A stretch of 64,000 nt of DNA from Parazoarcus communis SWub3 = DSM 12120 (lineage in GTDB: Bacteria; Pseudomonadota; Gammaproteobacteria; Burkholderiales; Rhodocyclaceae): assembly GCF_003226565.1 (NCBI RefSeq), contig NZ_QKOE01000004.1, positions 1-64,000 of the forward strand, in the 5' to 3' direction. Positions within the stretch are counted from its first letter, which is position 1, and each line of letters opens with the position of its first letter. The translations under genes and the position numbers were made by a program. Under the pieces are notes generated by a model, which had not been told where the DNA came from, made no database searches, and worked only from the letters and a program-made list of their open reading frames with translations. This document shows positions 1 through 8,923 of the stretch, piece by piece.

Positions 1-2
1 GC

Positions 3-578
<576 letters not shown>

Positions 579-653
579 CCTGAATAACAGTATCTACGTT
601 GGGGCTGGTGTCTTGCGGATGTTGGGAGGCGGTGGTGGTGGGTGCTGGGGTAG

Positions 654-673
654 GGCGGGGTGATAACCCCGCC
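654..673 (-). terminator. GC-rich hairpin after the eCIS operon
   Basis: A perfect 8-bp stem (GGCGGGGT/ACCCCGCC) with a GATA loop lies about 34 bases beyond the stop codon of the last eCIS gene. It is well placed to end the operon, but no clear U-tract follows on the minus strand, so it may be a factor-assisted terminator or an mRNA 3'-end stabiliser. Confidence 0.45.
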
Positions 674-706
674 GGGGTGGGTGGGCACCTTGTTGCTGAC
701 AGGGGA

Positions 707-3700
707 TCAGGCGCGTCGCTCGTCGCGCTCTACGCGTTCGCTGCCACCGGGTTCGTGATTCAGCAACTGGTCGAAGGTGTCGGCGTTCAGGCTGGGGACC
801 CGGAAGCTGACCCGGTCGGGGTCGAAGACCACGCCGCGGCCGTCGCTGTAGTAATCCACCGGAACATGCATGCCCAGGGCGAGGTTGCTGCCGATTTCTC
901 GCCGGGCCAGGTTCCAGTCCTTGCGCCACAGGCTGAAGGTGGTGACCAGCGCGTTGGCGGTGACTTCGGCGTAGCCGTTCAGGCTGAAGGCCAGTTTCGG
1001 TGTCAGTGATGTGTCCAGCGCAGCATGCAGGTGCAGGCCGGTGGCGGGGCGCCAGTCGAGGTCCACGCGCGGACTGACATCGGCACGCACCAGCGCCTCG
1101 GCGCTGGCGCTGAGTCCGGCGGTGGCGCTGACGATGGCGGCGCCCAGCGTCAGGCCGGCGTCCAGCTGGGCGCCCACCCCGGCTTCGGCAGGCAGGTTGA
1201 AGGCGGCGTTGCCGCTGATGTGCAGGCTGTCGGGCTCGGCGGGGTTGAAATCGTCGATGCGCAGCTCGGTCTCGGTCAGGCGGCCGGGGCCGACATGGGC
1301 ACGGCCGGTGACGCTGCCATTGATGGTCAGGGCGAGGCCGACCACGGTGCTGCCCACCGCGATGCCGACCAGCGGTATCGACACCGTGGGCATCGAGAAC
1401 AGAGTCCGGCGGGCACGTGCCGGTGGCGGGTACTGATCGAACACGGTGACCGGCGCGGGGATACCGATGCGCCCGCTGATCAGGATGTCACCGCCCGGCC
1501 GCAGGCGAATGCCGACGCCGCCCTGCAGCCAGTCGGTGATGCGTGCGGTGACCGTGCCCCCACCGTAGATCGACAGGGTACCGGCCCCTTCGGGGGGCTG
1601 ATCGCCTGCGATCTCGCCGTCGGCGTTGACCGGGCGATTGGTCAGGCCGACGGTGACCTCGCCGGAGAAGATGCTGCGCCGGTAGTTGGCGGTGATGCGG
1701 CCGTCGAAGGCGCCATCGTCGTAGGTGATGCTGATCGCCGAATCGATCCCGGGCAGGGCGGGTAAGGCCTGACCTTCGGCCCGTACCCGCCAGCCGCTGC
1801 CGTCCTCGCCTTCGCGCTTGCGCAGTTCGGCCCGTACCGAACCCTGGCGGATGCCGGGGATCTCCGCGACCTGCAATGTGCCGCCCACCACCAGACCGTT
1901 GTCGACGGAATACTCGGCGCTGAGCCCGGCCTGCTGCACGCCGGGAATGGCCGGCTGGGCTTCGCCGCTGGCGCGGATGCGGCGGGCGTCGGCCTCGATT
2001 TCGACCCGCGCCGAGTTCAAGCCGCGAATCCGCCCTGCCTGGGTGATCGCGATGCGCCCACGACCCCCGAACGCACCCTCGCGGTACCACAGGTTCAGGT
2101 TGGCCTCGTCAAAGTGACGGCTGTCGATATCCAGGCTGCCCTCGGCGGAGAAGCGACGCCGCGCATCCACTCCAATGGTCAGCGCGCCGATGCCCAGATG
2201 GGCCAGGCTGAAGTCGATGCGGCCCTCGGCGCCAAAGCCGTTGCGGTCATGAAAGACGGTGATGCTGGCGCCGTCGATCGACAGCCCTGGCACCGTCAGG
2301 GTGAGCTGTTCGGCAGAAAACGTCTTGCCAAAGCGGATGTCCTCATGCACCCAGCTGACGTCCAGGCTCTGGTTTTCCAGCAGCGGCAGGCTGGGGCGCA
2401 GTGTGCCGATGGCGTTGACGCCGCCGGCATCGACGCCCAGCTCGCGGAACTCGATTTCCGACAGCGATTCGGCTTCGGCCGTCATGGTGCCCGGCATCTG
2501 CAGATAGCCGTTGAACTGGCCACCCGTCGCCTTCAGGATGGGCAGGCTGACCGTCTCGCTGGCTGGTGTGATGCCGGGCGGCAGTTGCCAGACGGCAGCG
2601 AGGGTGCCGATCGGTGTGCCGGGTGCGGCGTTACCGTAGTCAGGATCGCTCAGTTGCAGCGCGCTGATCCGCATGCTGGCCAGACGGCGGGAGGCAGGGC
2701 CGGACACATTGGCTGCCAGCCCGTCGCGGGTGGCGAATCGGCCGATCTCCAGCCCTTCGCCGGCAGACAGCAGCACGAAGCTGGCCGCGGTGCCCGATGG
2801 GCTTGCTGCTGCGGGCGCGGCCTGGATGGCCGCCAGGTGCTCGCCGGCCTGCAACTCGGCCAGCACCCAGTATTCGCTGTTGGCATCACTGCGGGCACCG
2901 CCTCCGCGACGATCGCCAACGCTGCCGCCCTCAACGCTGGTGAAGACCACGCCCCGTTGCTTCAACTCGGTTTCGGCGTCGTCTCCGCTGCTGCCGGGGC
3001 GGGGGCGTAGCGGAATCTGCTCGGGGCGCAGCCCCTGTTCGGCGGCCAGCAGTGCGCGCATCTTGCTGCGCAGCCCGGAGTAGATCGTACCGCCAGCGCT
3101 GGCATTGGTACTCTTGTCCAGCAATTCGTAGTTCTGTACGGTGTCACCGGCAGCGTTGCCGGGCCAGCCGGCGGCCTGCAGCTCCACGATATGGTCGACC
3201 TCCAGCCGGTGCCGGAGCCACTGGCCACCATGATTCCATTGCGGACGCTTGAAATAGCCGACCCAGTCGCTGAAGCTGCGCGGCTCCGACAGCGCGGTGC
3301 CAAAGCGGATGCGTTGCGGATTGCTGGTGTCCGGGCTCAGGTTGATGCGGGAGAAATGACGCGTCCAGGTGGGGTTGCTCTCGTAGCCGGCAAGCTGGGC
3401 TTCCCATTGACTGATCTGCGCGGGGGGATTGGCATCTCGGTCGTAGTCCGGGCCATGACGCAAGGCGTTGCTGCTCAGCCATTGCTGGTAGACCGCACCA
3501 TGGCGGCGCTTGCTGACCGGCACCACGAAACGCTCCAGTTCCCGCCGGGCGGCAGCGACCCGTGCTGCAGCAGCCGGATCTGCCGGTTCGGCGCTTGCGG
3601 CCTCATCGTTGGGGGTGCGCATCAGGGCGACGGCACCCGCATCCTGCTGCAGCACATGGGCCAGTTCGTGCGCGAGCAGATGACGGCCCGCCGACGTGTC

Positions 3701-4273
3701 CGGCTGGTATTCGCCGCTGGCGAAGACGATGTCGCTGCCATGGGCAAATGCACGTGCCGATGCAGCCTGCGCGGCGCGGTCCGCAGCCGCATCGTCATGA
3801 ATGCGCACATGGCCCAGATCGCGGCCGAAGCGGGGTTCGAACCAGGCGCGGGTCTCCGCGGCCAGTGGCTGGCCGGCACCGAGGCCGGACAGGGCCTCGG
3901 CCGGTACGGTGGGCGCGGCCATGGTCTCGTCGTCATCCATGCGGGCCTGACGGGCAAGGGTTTCCTGCATGTCCGCCGCAGGCGGTGTGATGCCGTCGCC
4001 AGCAGGCGTGCGCATGACCTGATCGGCAAGCGCATCGGCCTCGCGCTCGACCGCATCACCCGGCTGACTCATGGGCAGGCGTGCCCTTACGGCCAGCCGG
4101 TCGAGACGGGCCTCTGCCGCCTGCCGGGCCTCGGGCTGGGGCTCGGCTGCAGCGGGGCTGCGCTTTAGCGACGCATTGTCGGCATGCTGCTCATGCCACG
4201 CCGGCTGCGCCCCCTGCGGCGCGGGGGCGGCGGTATCGGGGCGTTTGTCGGCGACCGGTGGGGCGGTGCTCAT
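707..4273 (-). CDS. DUF4157 (eCIS core) protein with HNH-like segment and beta-rich C-terminus
   Basis: 1188 residues, last gene of the injection-system operon. Residues about 55-210 form a DUF4157/eCIS-core domain, with the zinc-metallopeptidase-like motif HELAH at 202-206. The domain is a known marker of eCIS-associated proteins, many of them suspected cargo. Residues about 355-405 hold an HNH-nuclease-like arrangement (Asp360-His361, Asn381, Asn390; DHIVELQ then NYELLDKSTN). From about residue 600 to 1100 the chain is low in Cys and rich in repeated beta-strand units of about 45-60 residues (pattern ..G.....V.A......SGE.). There is no signal peptide. The product is most likely an injected effector or a particle-associated protein; cleavage or nuclease activity is inference. 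No strong ribosome-binding site precedes the ATG. Confidence 0.8.
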   Translation of the reverse strand: MSTAPPVADKRPDTAAPAPQGAQPAWHEQHADNASLKRSPAAAEPQPEARQAAEARLDRLAVRARLPMSQPGDAVEREADALADQVMRTPAGDGITPPAADMQETLARQARMDDDETMAAPTVPAEALSGLGAGQPLAAETRAWFEPRFGRDLGHVRIHDDAAADRAAQAASARAFAHGSDIVFASGEYQPDTSAGRHLLAHELAHVLQQDAGAVALMRTPNDEAASAEPADPAAAARVAAARRELERFVVPVSKRRHGAVYQQWLSSNALRHGPDYDRDANPPAQISQWEAQLAGYESNPTWTRHFSRINLSPDTSNPQRIRFGTALSEPRSFSDWVGYFKRPQWNHGGQWLRHRLEVDHIVELQAAGWPGNAAGDTVQNYELLDKSTNASAGGTIYSGLRSKMRALLAAEQGLRPEQIPLRPRPGSSGDDAETELKQRGVVFTSVEGGSVGDRRGGGARSDANSEYWVLAELQAGEHLAAIQAAPAAASPSGTAASFVLLSAGEGLEIGRFATRDGLAANVSGPASRRLASMRISALQLSDPDYGNAAPGTPIGTLAAVWQLPPGITPASETVSLPILKATGGQFNGYLQMPGTMTAEAESLSEIEFRELGVDAGGVNAIGTLRPSLPLLENQSLDVSWVHEDIRFGKTFSAEQLTLTVPGLSIDGASITVFHDRNGFGAEGRIDFSLAHLGIGALTIGVDARRRFSAEGSLDIDSRHFDEANLNLWYREGAFGGRGRIAITQAGRIRGLNSARVEIEADARRIRASGEAQPAIPGVQQAGLSAEYSVDNGLVVGGTLQVAEIPGIRQGSVRAELRKREGEDGSGWRVRAEGQALPALPGIDSAISITYDDGAFDGRITANYRRSIFSGEVTVGLTNRPVNADGEIAGDQPPEGAGTLSIYGGGTVTARITDWLQGGVGIRLRPGGDILISGRIGIPAPVTVFDQYPPPARARRTLFSMPTVSIPLVGIAVGSTVVGLALTINGSVTGRAHVGPGRLTETELRIDDFNPAEPDSLHISGNAAFNLPAEAGVGAQLDAGLTLGAAIVSATAGLSASAEALVRADVSPRVDLDWRPATGLHLHAALDTSLTPKLAFSLNGYAEVTANALVTTFSLWRKDWNLARREIGSNLALGMHVPVDYYSDGRGVVFDPDRVSFRVPSLNADTFDQLLNHEPGGSERVERDERRA

Positions 4274-4314
4274 GATGACATTGGCCCGGTTGCTGTAGGT
4301 TTGCCGATGCGGGC

Positions 4315-7300
4315 TCAGGCGCCAGCATTGAGCTCGAGGAACACGATGTCGTCGAAGTCGTTGGCATCGACCTGAAGCTTGTCGAGTTCCTTGCGGTCGT
4401 GGTCATTGAGCGCCTCGACCGTACGTCGGCTGGGCGCCGGAGCAGGACGACCGCTGGCGACCAAGGCATCGATGATGCGCTGCAGGCGAGCAGGGGCATC
4501 GGTATCGGGCGCCGCACGCGAGGTGGCCAGGGTCAGGCCGGCAACCGGCTGGTTGGGCGTCAGGCCGCCAATGAAGCGGCTGACGGTGTCACCTTGCAGC
4601 TGATTGACGACGAAGTCGAAGGCGGTGTTGGGGGAGCTGCGCTCCAGGTAGTGGTTGGGACGATCCCAGTTACCGTACACCAGCAGGGCGCGCCGGGTTG
4701 CAGGCGGAGCGCCGGCCAGTGTCACCACCAGCAATCCTCCGTCCAGCGCACCATCGGACAAGGGCGGCACCACCGTGCTCAGGGCGGTGATGGAGCCGTC
4801 GCCACGGGCGGGGGCCTGGGTCAGGGCGCTGATCTGGCTCAGCATGTGACGCAGGCGGAAGTGGTTCTGCCAGCCCTGTCCGGTCGCCGGTGCGGCTTCC
4901 CAGTGCCTGCCCAGCACCACCTGAGGGCCCGGGGCGGCCTGCTGCCACATGGCCAGTACGGTGGCGGCAGACTCCTCTGCCACCGTGTTTTCGTCGCGGT
5001 AGCGCAGGATGCCGACACGCTGGAACGGGAGGCGCGCCAGCGCGGTGGGGTCGGCGCGGTCGAGCGCGTCGCGCAAGGTGGCGACCAGATCGCGATTGTC
5101 CAGACGTAGATGCCAGACCTGGAAGGCCTCCACGCCGATACCGGTTGTTGGGGCAAGTTGCGGTGTGCAGCATAGCGGGCTGCGGGCGCGGCGGAACATG
5201 ACCCAGTCGAGAACCGCGCGCACACCGGTGGCGGGCACGGTGTCCAGGGTGGGGAACAGGCGGCGGCGCGCACGGGCCAGGAAGGCGGCATCGTCGCCCT
5301 GGTCGGCCAGCGCGATCAGCGCATTCATGGCACTGGCGCCAATCGGGGTGCCCAGTCCGGGCATGCCGTCGAGCCCGCGCATGTCCATCAGTTGGCTGCG
5401 GGTGCTGGTGTTGTCCTTTTCGCTGTTGCGCTCCACGCTCATTGCGGCAGTGCGCGGTTGTTCGTGCCATTCGAAGTACACCGGGCTGGATGCCGGATTG
5501 GCGCGCTCGTCGTCGAGCACCAGGCGGCCGCTGCGTCCGCTGCTGTCACGACGCAGTGCAATGCGACCGCGCTGGCTGACCGGGGGGGTGTCCCCGCTCA
5601 GTGCGAGCAGTTCGAGTTGCATCACCCGCTCACTGCCGTTGCCGGCCGGGCGGTCGAACAGCGCGGTCAGGTTGCCCTCCAGCCGGACGACGGTAGTGGC
5701 CAGACGCAGTTCGGCGGCCACCGGGGTGCTGTCACCGTAGCCGAGTGCGAAGGGATCGGTGCCGATGTCGCCTGCCAGATACAGGGTGTAGGTGTTGGCC
5801 GCCGTGATGAAGCGCTGCAGGCTGTCGTTTGCCGCCAGGTCGGGGTTGGCGTGGCTCAACTGGGTCAGGCGTTGGCGCAGGTCGTCGAGGTCGAGCGCGC
5901 ACACCAGGGTGAAGCCGTAGCCACTTCCGGTATCGGTGTGGGTGCGGATCAGGCCCTGCAACATGCGCTCGCGCAGTGTCTGCATGATCTCGAGCAAGGC
6001 GGCCTGACTGGTGTCCATGCGTTGATTCAGTGATCGGGCAGCGGCGCCGGTGTTGTCGGTCGTTGGTGCTGCCGCCGCATTGGCGCGTTGCAGTTCTGCC
6101 GACTTGCCGACCTCCAGTCCGAGGTCGAAGGCGCTCATCGCCTCCAGCGCCATCTCCAGCCGCCACCACTCGCCGACGGCGGCGGCTTGCCGACCATAGG
6201 GCTGGCCCTCTGGGACAAAGATCTCCACCTCCTCGATCTGGCGTGGGTCGTCCAGGCCACGGGTCAGCGAGATCCGGTGCATGTGTTGTGCTTCTTCGAG
6301 CAGATGCGCAATTTCGTCACTGCGCACGCCGTGATAGTGCAGGCGCACGCCCTCGCCGAACTGGCGTGACAGCTGCTCGTCCAGCGTATTGCTGCCGGCG
6401 ACTACCGGCAGGTAGCCGGCCGGCGGTAGCTCGACGAAGCCCGCATTGAGCAGCATGCGCTGGCGCGGCAGCGCCGCCTTGCCCAGGCCGGCGCCGGCCA
6501 GCCGATCGGCAAGTTCGAACAGCTCGCCATGCGACAAACGCACCTGATCGGCGATCAGCTGCGCATCGCGCTTGGTCGGGCGCTCGGCCAGTTGTTGCAG
6601 GATGCCGCGGGCGCTGTCGCCGTAGCGCCGATGCAGGGCCTCAAGTTCCTGTCGCGTCTGGTCGAGTAGCTGGCGCAGCGACGCGCATTCGTCGGGTGGC
6701 GGCAGGACGCCTCCGGTGCCATCGAACAGACCGGACAACTGACACTGGAACTGCAGGATCTGCGCGAGGAAGACGTTCCACGGCCGCATCGCCATGCGCC
6801 CCTGCCAATAGCCGCGGGCCTGGGTATCCATGCGTTCGCGGCGTCCGGCCCAGGCGTCGATGACCCGATTGACGCCGCCTTCACGCACCAGCAGGCCAAG
6901 CACCAGCTCGTCGCGGCCGTACAGCCCGGCAGGCTGGCACCAGCTGTCGCCCGCCAGCCCGGCAGCACTCAGCAGGCTGTTGGCGAGCGCGGGTTCCGCC
7001 GCGAAGTAGGCCGAGGCCACCCGGTTGCGCAGATGGACGTCGGACAGGCTCACTGCGCTGCTGTCGGGCAGGGCAAGTGCGATCGGTCGCAAGCGCAGCA
7101 CCACTCCCTCGCGCCAGTAGGGGTGTTGTGAGCTGCTGGCGCAGGCGCTCTCGCACAGCTTGCCGTACACCGCCTCATTGCCGCACAAGCCTTCGACCGG
7201 GCCGGCAGTGATCTCGTACAGATGTCGTCCGGTGGTCTCGGTGAAGCCGGGGGCCGGGTTGTTGCCGCAGGGGCCGAAGGCGGCGTTGCCGGTCAGCGGC

Positions 7301-7632
7301 GCCGGTGCGGCGACCGCGATCAACTCGGCCAGCGCAGCCTCGATCGCGCTGGTGGCGAGCACGAAGTTGCCGGCCGGGGTGATGCCCAGTCCGGCGCCGA
7401 CCTGGAGCTGGTTGCCGGCAAGGCCGATGCCCAGTCCGTGGACAATGCCCCAGCCGCCTGCCAGATTGCCCAGGCGACTGCGTTGGCGGTGGTAGTCCTG
7501 CTCCAGCGCGAAGGCATCCGCGCGCAGGAACTTGCCATCGAAGTAATGCAGCCGGGTCAGCGGGCTGGCCGCTTCGATGAAGGCCAGCCCGTCGTTGGCG
7601 GCCGCCTGGCCGAGTTCGTTCTGCTTGCCCAT
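4315..7632 (-). CDS. Large eCIS-locus protein of unknown role (1105 aa)
   Basis: I do not recognise a named family. Residues about 27-100 (LTRLHYFDGKFLRADAF, then WGIVHGLGIG and LQVGAGLGITPAGN) match in pattern the N-terminal region of the next-upstream gene product, so the two share a domain. Similar segments recur in other eCIS loci from memory, without assigned function. The rest is a long alpha/beta chain with helical, Arg/Gln-rich parts (about 320-420) and no signal peptide or membrane segment. An AGGGG box lies 7 bases before the ATG, and the start is 4 bases after the upstream stop. Its size and position between the ATPase and the DUF4157 gene would suit a baseplate accessory, fibre-like or cargo-loading protein, but this is not shown. 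Confidence 0.75.
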   Translation of the reverse strand: MGKQNELGQAAANDGLAFIEAASPLTRLHYFDGKFLRADAFALEQDYHRQRSRLGNLAGGWGIVHGLGIGLAGNQLQVGAGLGITPAGNFVLATSAIEAALAELIAVAAPAPLTGNAAFGPCGNNPAPGFTETTGRHLYEITAGPVEGLCGNEAVYGKLCESACASSSQHPYWREGVVLRLRPIALALPDSSAVSLSDVHLRNRVASAYFAAEPALANSLLSAAGLAGDSWCQPAGLYGRDELVLGLLVREGGVNRVIDAWAGRRERMDTQARGYWQGRMAMRPWNVFLAQILQFQCQLSGLFDGTGGVLPPPDECASLRQLLDQTRQELEALHRRYGDSARGILQQLAERPTKRDAQLIADQVRLSHGELFELADRLAGAGLGKAALPRQRMLLNAGFVELPPAGYLPVVAGSNTLDEQLSRQFGEGVRLHYHGVRSDEIAHLLEEAQHMHRISLTRGLDDPRQIEEVEIFVPEGQPYGRQAAAVGEWWRLEMALEAMSAFDLGLEVGKSAELQRANAAAAPTTDNTGAAARSLNQRMDTSQAALLEIMQTLRERMLQGLIRTHTDTGSGYGFTLVCALDLDDLRQRLTQLSHANPDLAANDSLQRFITAANTYTLYLAGDIGTDPFALGYGDSTPVAAELRLATTVVRLEGNLTALFDRPAGNGSERVMQLELLALSGDTPPVSQRGRIALRRDSSGRSGRLVLDDERANPASSPVYFEWHEQPRTAAMSVERNSEKDNTSTRSQLMDMRGLDGMPGLGTPIGASAMNALIALADQGDDAAFLARARRRLFPTLDTVPATGVRAVLDWVMFRRARSPLCCTPQLAPTTGIGVEAFQVWHLRLDNRDLVATLRDALDRADPTALARLPFQRVGILRYRDENTVAEESAATVLAMWQQAAPGPQVVLGRHWEAAPATGQGWQNHFRLRHMLSQISALTQAPARGDGSITALSTVVPPLSDGALDGGLLVVTLAGAPPATRRALLVYGNWDRPNHYLERSSPNTAFDFVVNQLQGDTVSRFIGGLTPNQPVAGLTLATSRAAPDTDAPARLQRIIDALVASGRPAPAPSRRTVEALNDHDRKELDKLQVDANDFDDIVFLELNAGA

Positions 7633-7636
7633 GGCT

Positions 7637-8923
7637 CTACCCCTGGATCGAAACGGTGGTGGTGAGGTCGCGACCGTCGCTGTCTGCCGAGGCAGCGCCG
7701 GCCGGGATCAGATCGAGGCCCAGCAGCGGTGCGCTGCCGGTGCCAATGACGGTGATGCGCAGCAGTTGGCCGCTTGGTGCCTGGTCGAGCACGAGGCCAA
7801 CCACCGGTGCCGCCGGATCGCTGTCGTCGATGCTGGTGGCAGTGACGGTGAGCAGCGTCCAGCCGGTGGTGGCATCAAAGGCGCTGAGCGCGAAGGCCGC
7901 CGGGGCGACGCTGGCTGCTGCCAGCGCGTGGTCGAAGACCAGCGCGACCCTGTCGTCCGCAAGACTGGCACTGCTGACCTGCGGCCCGGCTGCAATGTCG
8001 GCAGGCTCATGCAGCACAAGGGCCTGCAGCATCGCGCTGGGCAGCAGACTGTCGCGGACGCCCAGCCTCAGTTCGCCAAGCTCCACCCGCCAGCCCTCAC
8101 CGTCGGCGAGTATCCGGACCTGGTCCAGGCGTGCCAGACGCAGGCAGTGCGGATGTTCGATTGCGGGGCTGGGCGGCGCAAAAGGTGAGGTGGCCGCGAT
8201 GCTGCGGGCCAGGACTTCGGGCAGCAGTGCCTGTCGGGCGCTGGCCCGCTGGGGGGGCGACAGGCTGGAGAGTGCGGCCAGGGCTTCGCTCAGCCAGCGG
8301 TGATCGGGCAATAGCTCGCCCTCGACATCGCGTTCGGGCTCGGCCTGGCCCAGCCAGACCTGAACCAGATTGGCCGGCGTGGCGGGGGCGGCGGTGGGGC
8401 GGACCAGTTTCAGCACCACGGTTTCGCAAACGCGTGCATGGGCGATGTCGGCGCTGTCACCGGCGCAGGGTTCGGCAATGGCGGGCACCGGGCGGTCCAG
8501 GCAGGCGCTGTAGCAGGCAACGATATCGAGCGAGAACAGTGTGGTCCCCGGCTCGATGTCGTCGAAGCCCTCTTCGTCACGATGTTTCGCCCACCACAGG
8601 GGCAGGCTGACGCAGCGTGACTGCTCCAGCATCAGGTCGCGGCCGAGGGCGTCGAGCGCATGGCCGGGGCCGACGCGTAACTCGCCGCTGGCCGCATCGA
8701 ATGTCACCGGAAAACCGGCGACCACTCCGCTGCCATGCAGCAGGCGCTGGTGACGGCGCAGGCGGCCGACATGAAAGCCCTGTTCGGCGCGGAAGTCCTC
8801 CACCCCGAGCAGCATGCCGAAATGGTAGTTGGGAGCGCACTGCGGGTTGTCGGGCAGCGCCGCGGTGCAGCGCGTGCCGGCAGCCGGGGCCGTGCAGCAG
8901 TCCGGGGTTGCGGCGGCATTCAT
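7637..8923 (-). CDS. eCIS-locus protein sharing an N-terminal domain with its neighbour (428 aa)
   Basis: Unknown function. Residues about 30-100 (NYHFGMLLGVEDFRAEQ, HGSGVVAGFPV, LRVGPGHALDALGRD) follow the same pattern as residues 27-100 of the 1105-aa protein downstream. The C-terminal 130 residues look like an Ig/fibronectin-like beta domain. The open frame extends upstream to 9166, but that part overlaps the ATPase gene and has an Arg/Pro-rich out-of-frame look. The chosen ATG at 8923 has AGGAG 6 bases upstream and overlaps the ATPase stop as ATGA, which points to translational coupling. Confidence 0.75.
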   Translation of the reverse strand: MNAAATPDCCTAPAAGTRCTAALPDNPQCAPNYHFGMLLGVEDFRAEQGFHVGRLRRHQRLLHGSGVVAGFPVTFDAASGELRVGPGHALDALGRDLMLEQSRCVSLPLWWAKHRDEEGFDDIEPGTTLFSLDIVACYSACLDRPVPAIAEPCAGDSADIAHARVCETVVLKLVRPTAAPATPANLVQVWLGQAEPERDVEGELLPDHRWLSEALAALSSLSPPQRASARQALLPEVLARSIAATSPFAPPSPAIEHPHCLRLARLDQVRILADGEGWRVELGELRLGVRDSLLPSAMLQALVLHEPADIAAGPQVSSASLADDRVALVFDHALAAASVAPAAFALSAFDATTGWTLLTVTATSIDDSDPAAPVVGLVLDQAPSGQLLRITVIGTGSAPLLGLDLIPAGAASADSDGRDLTTTVSIQG

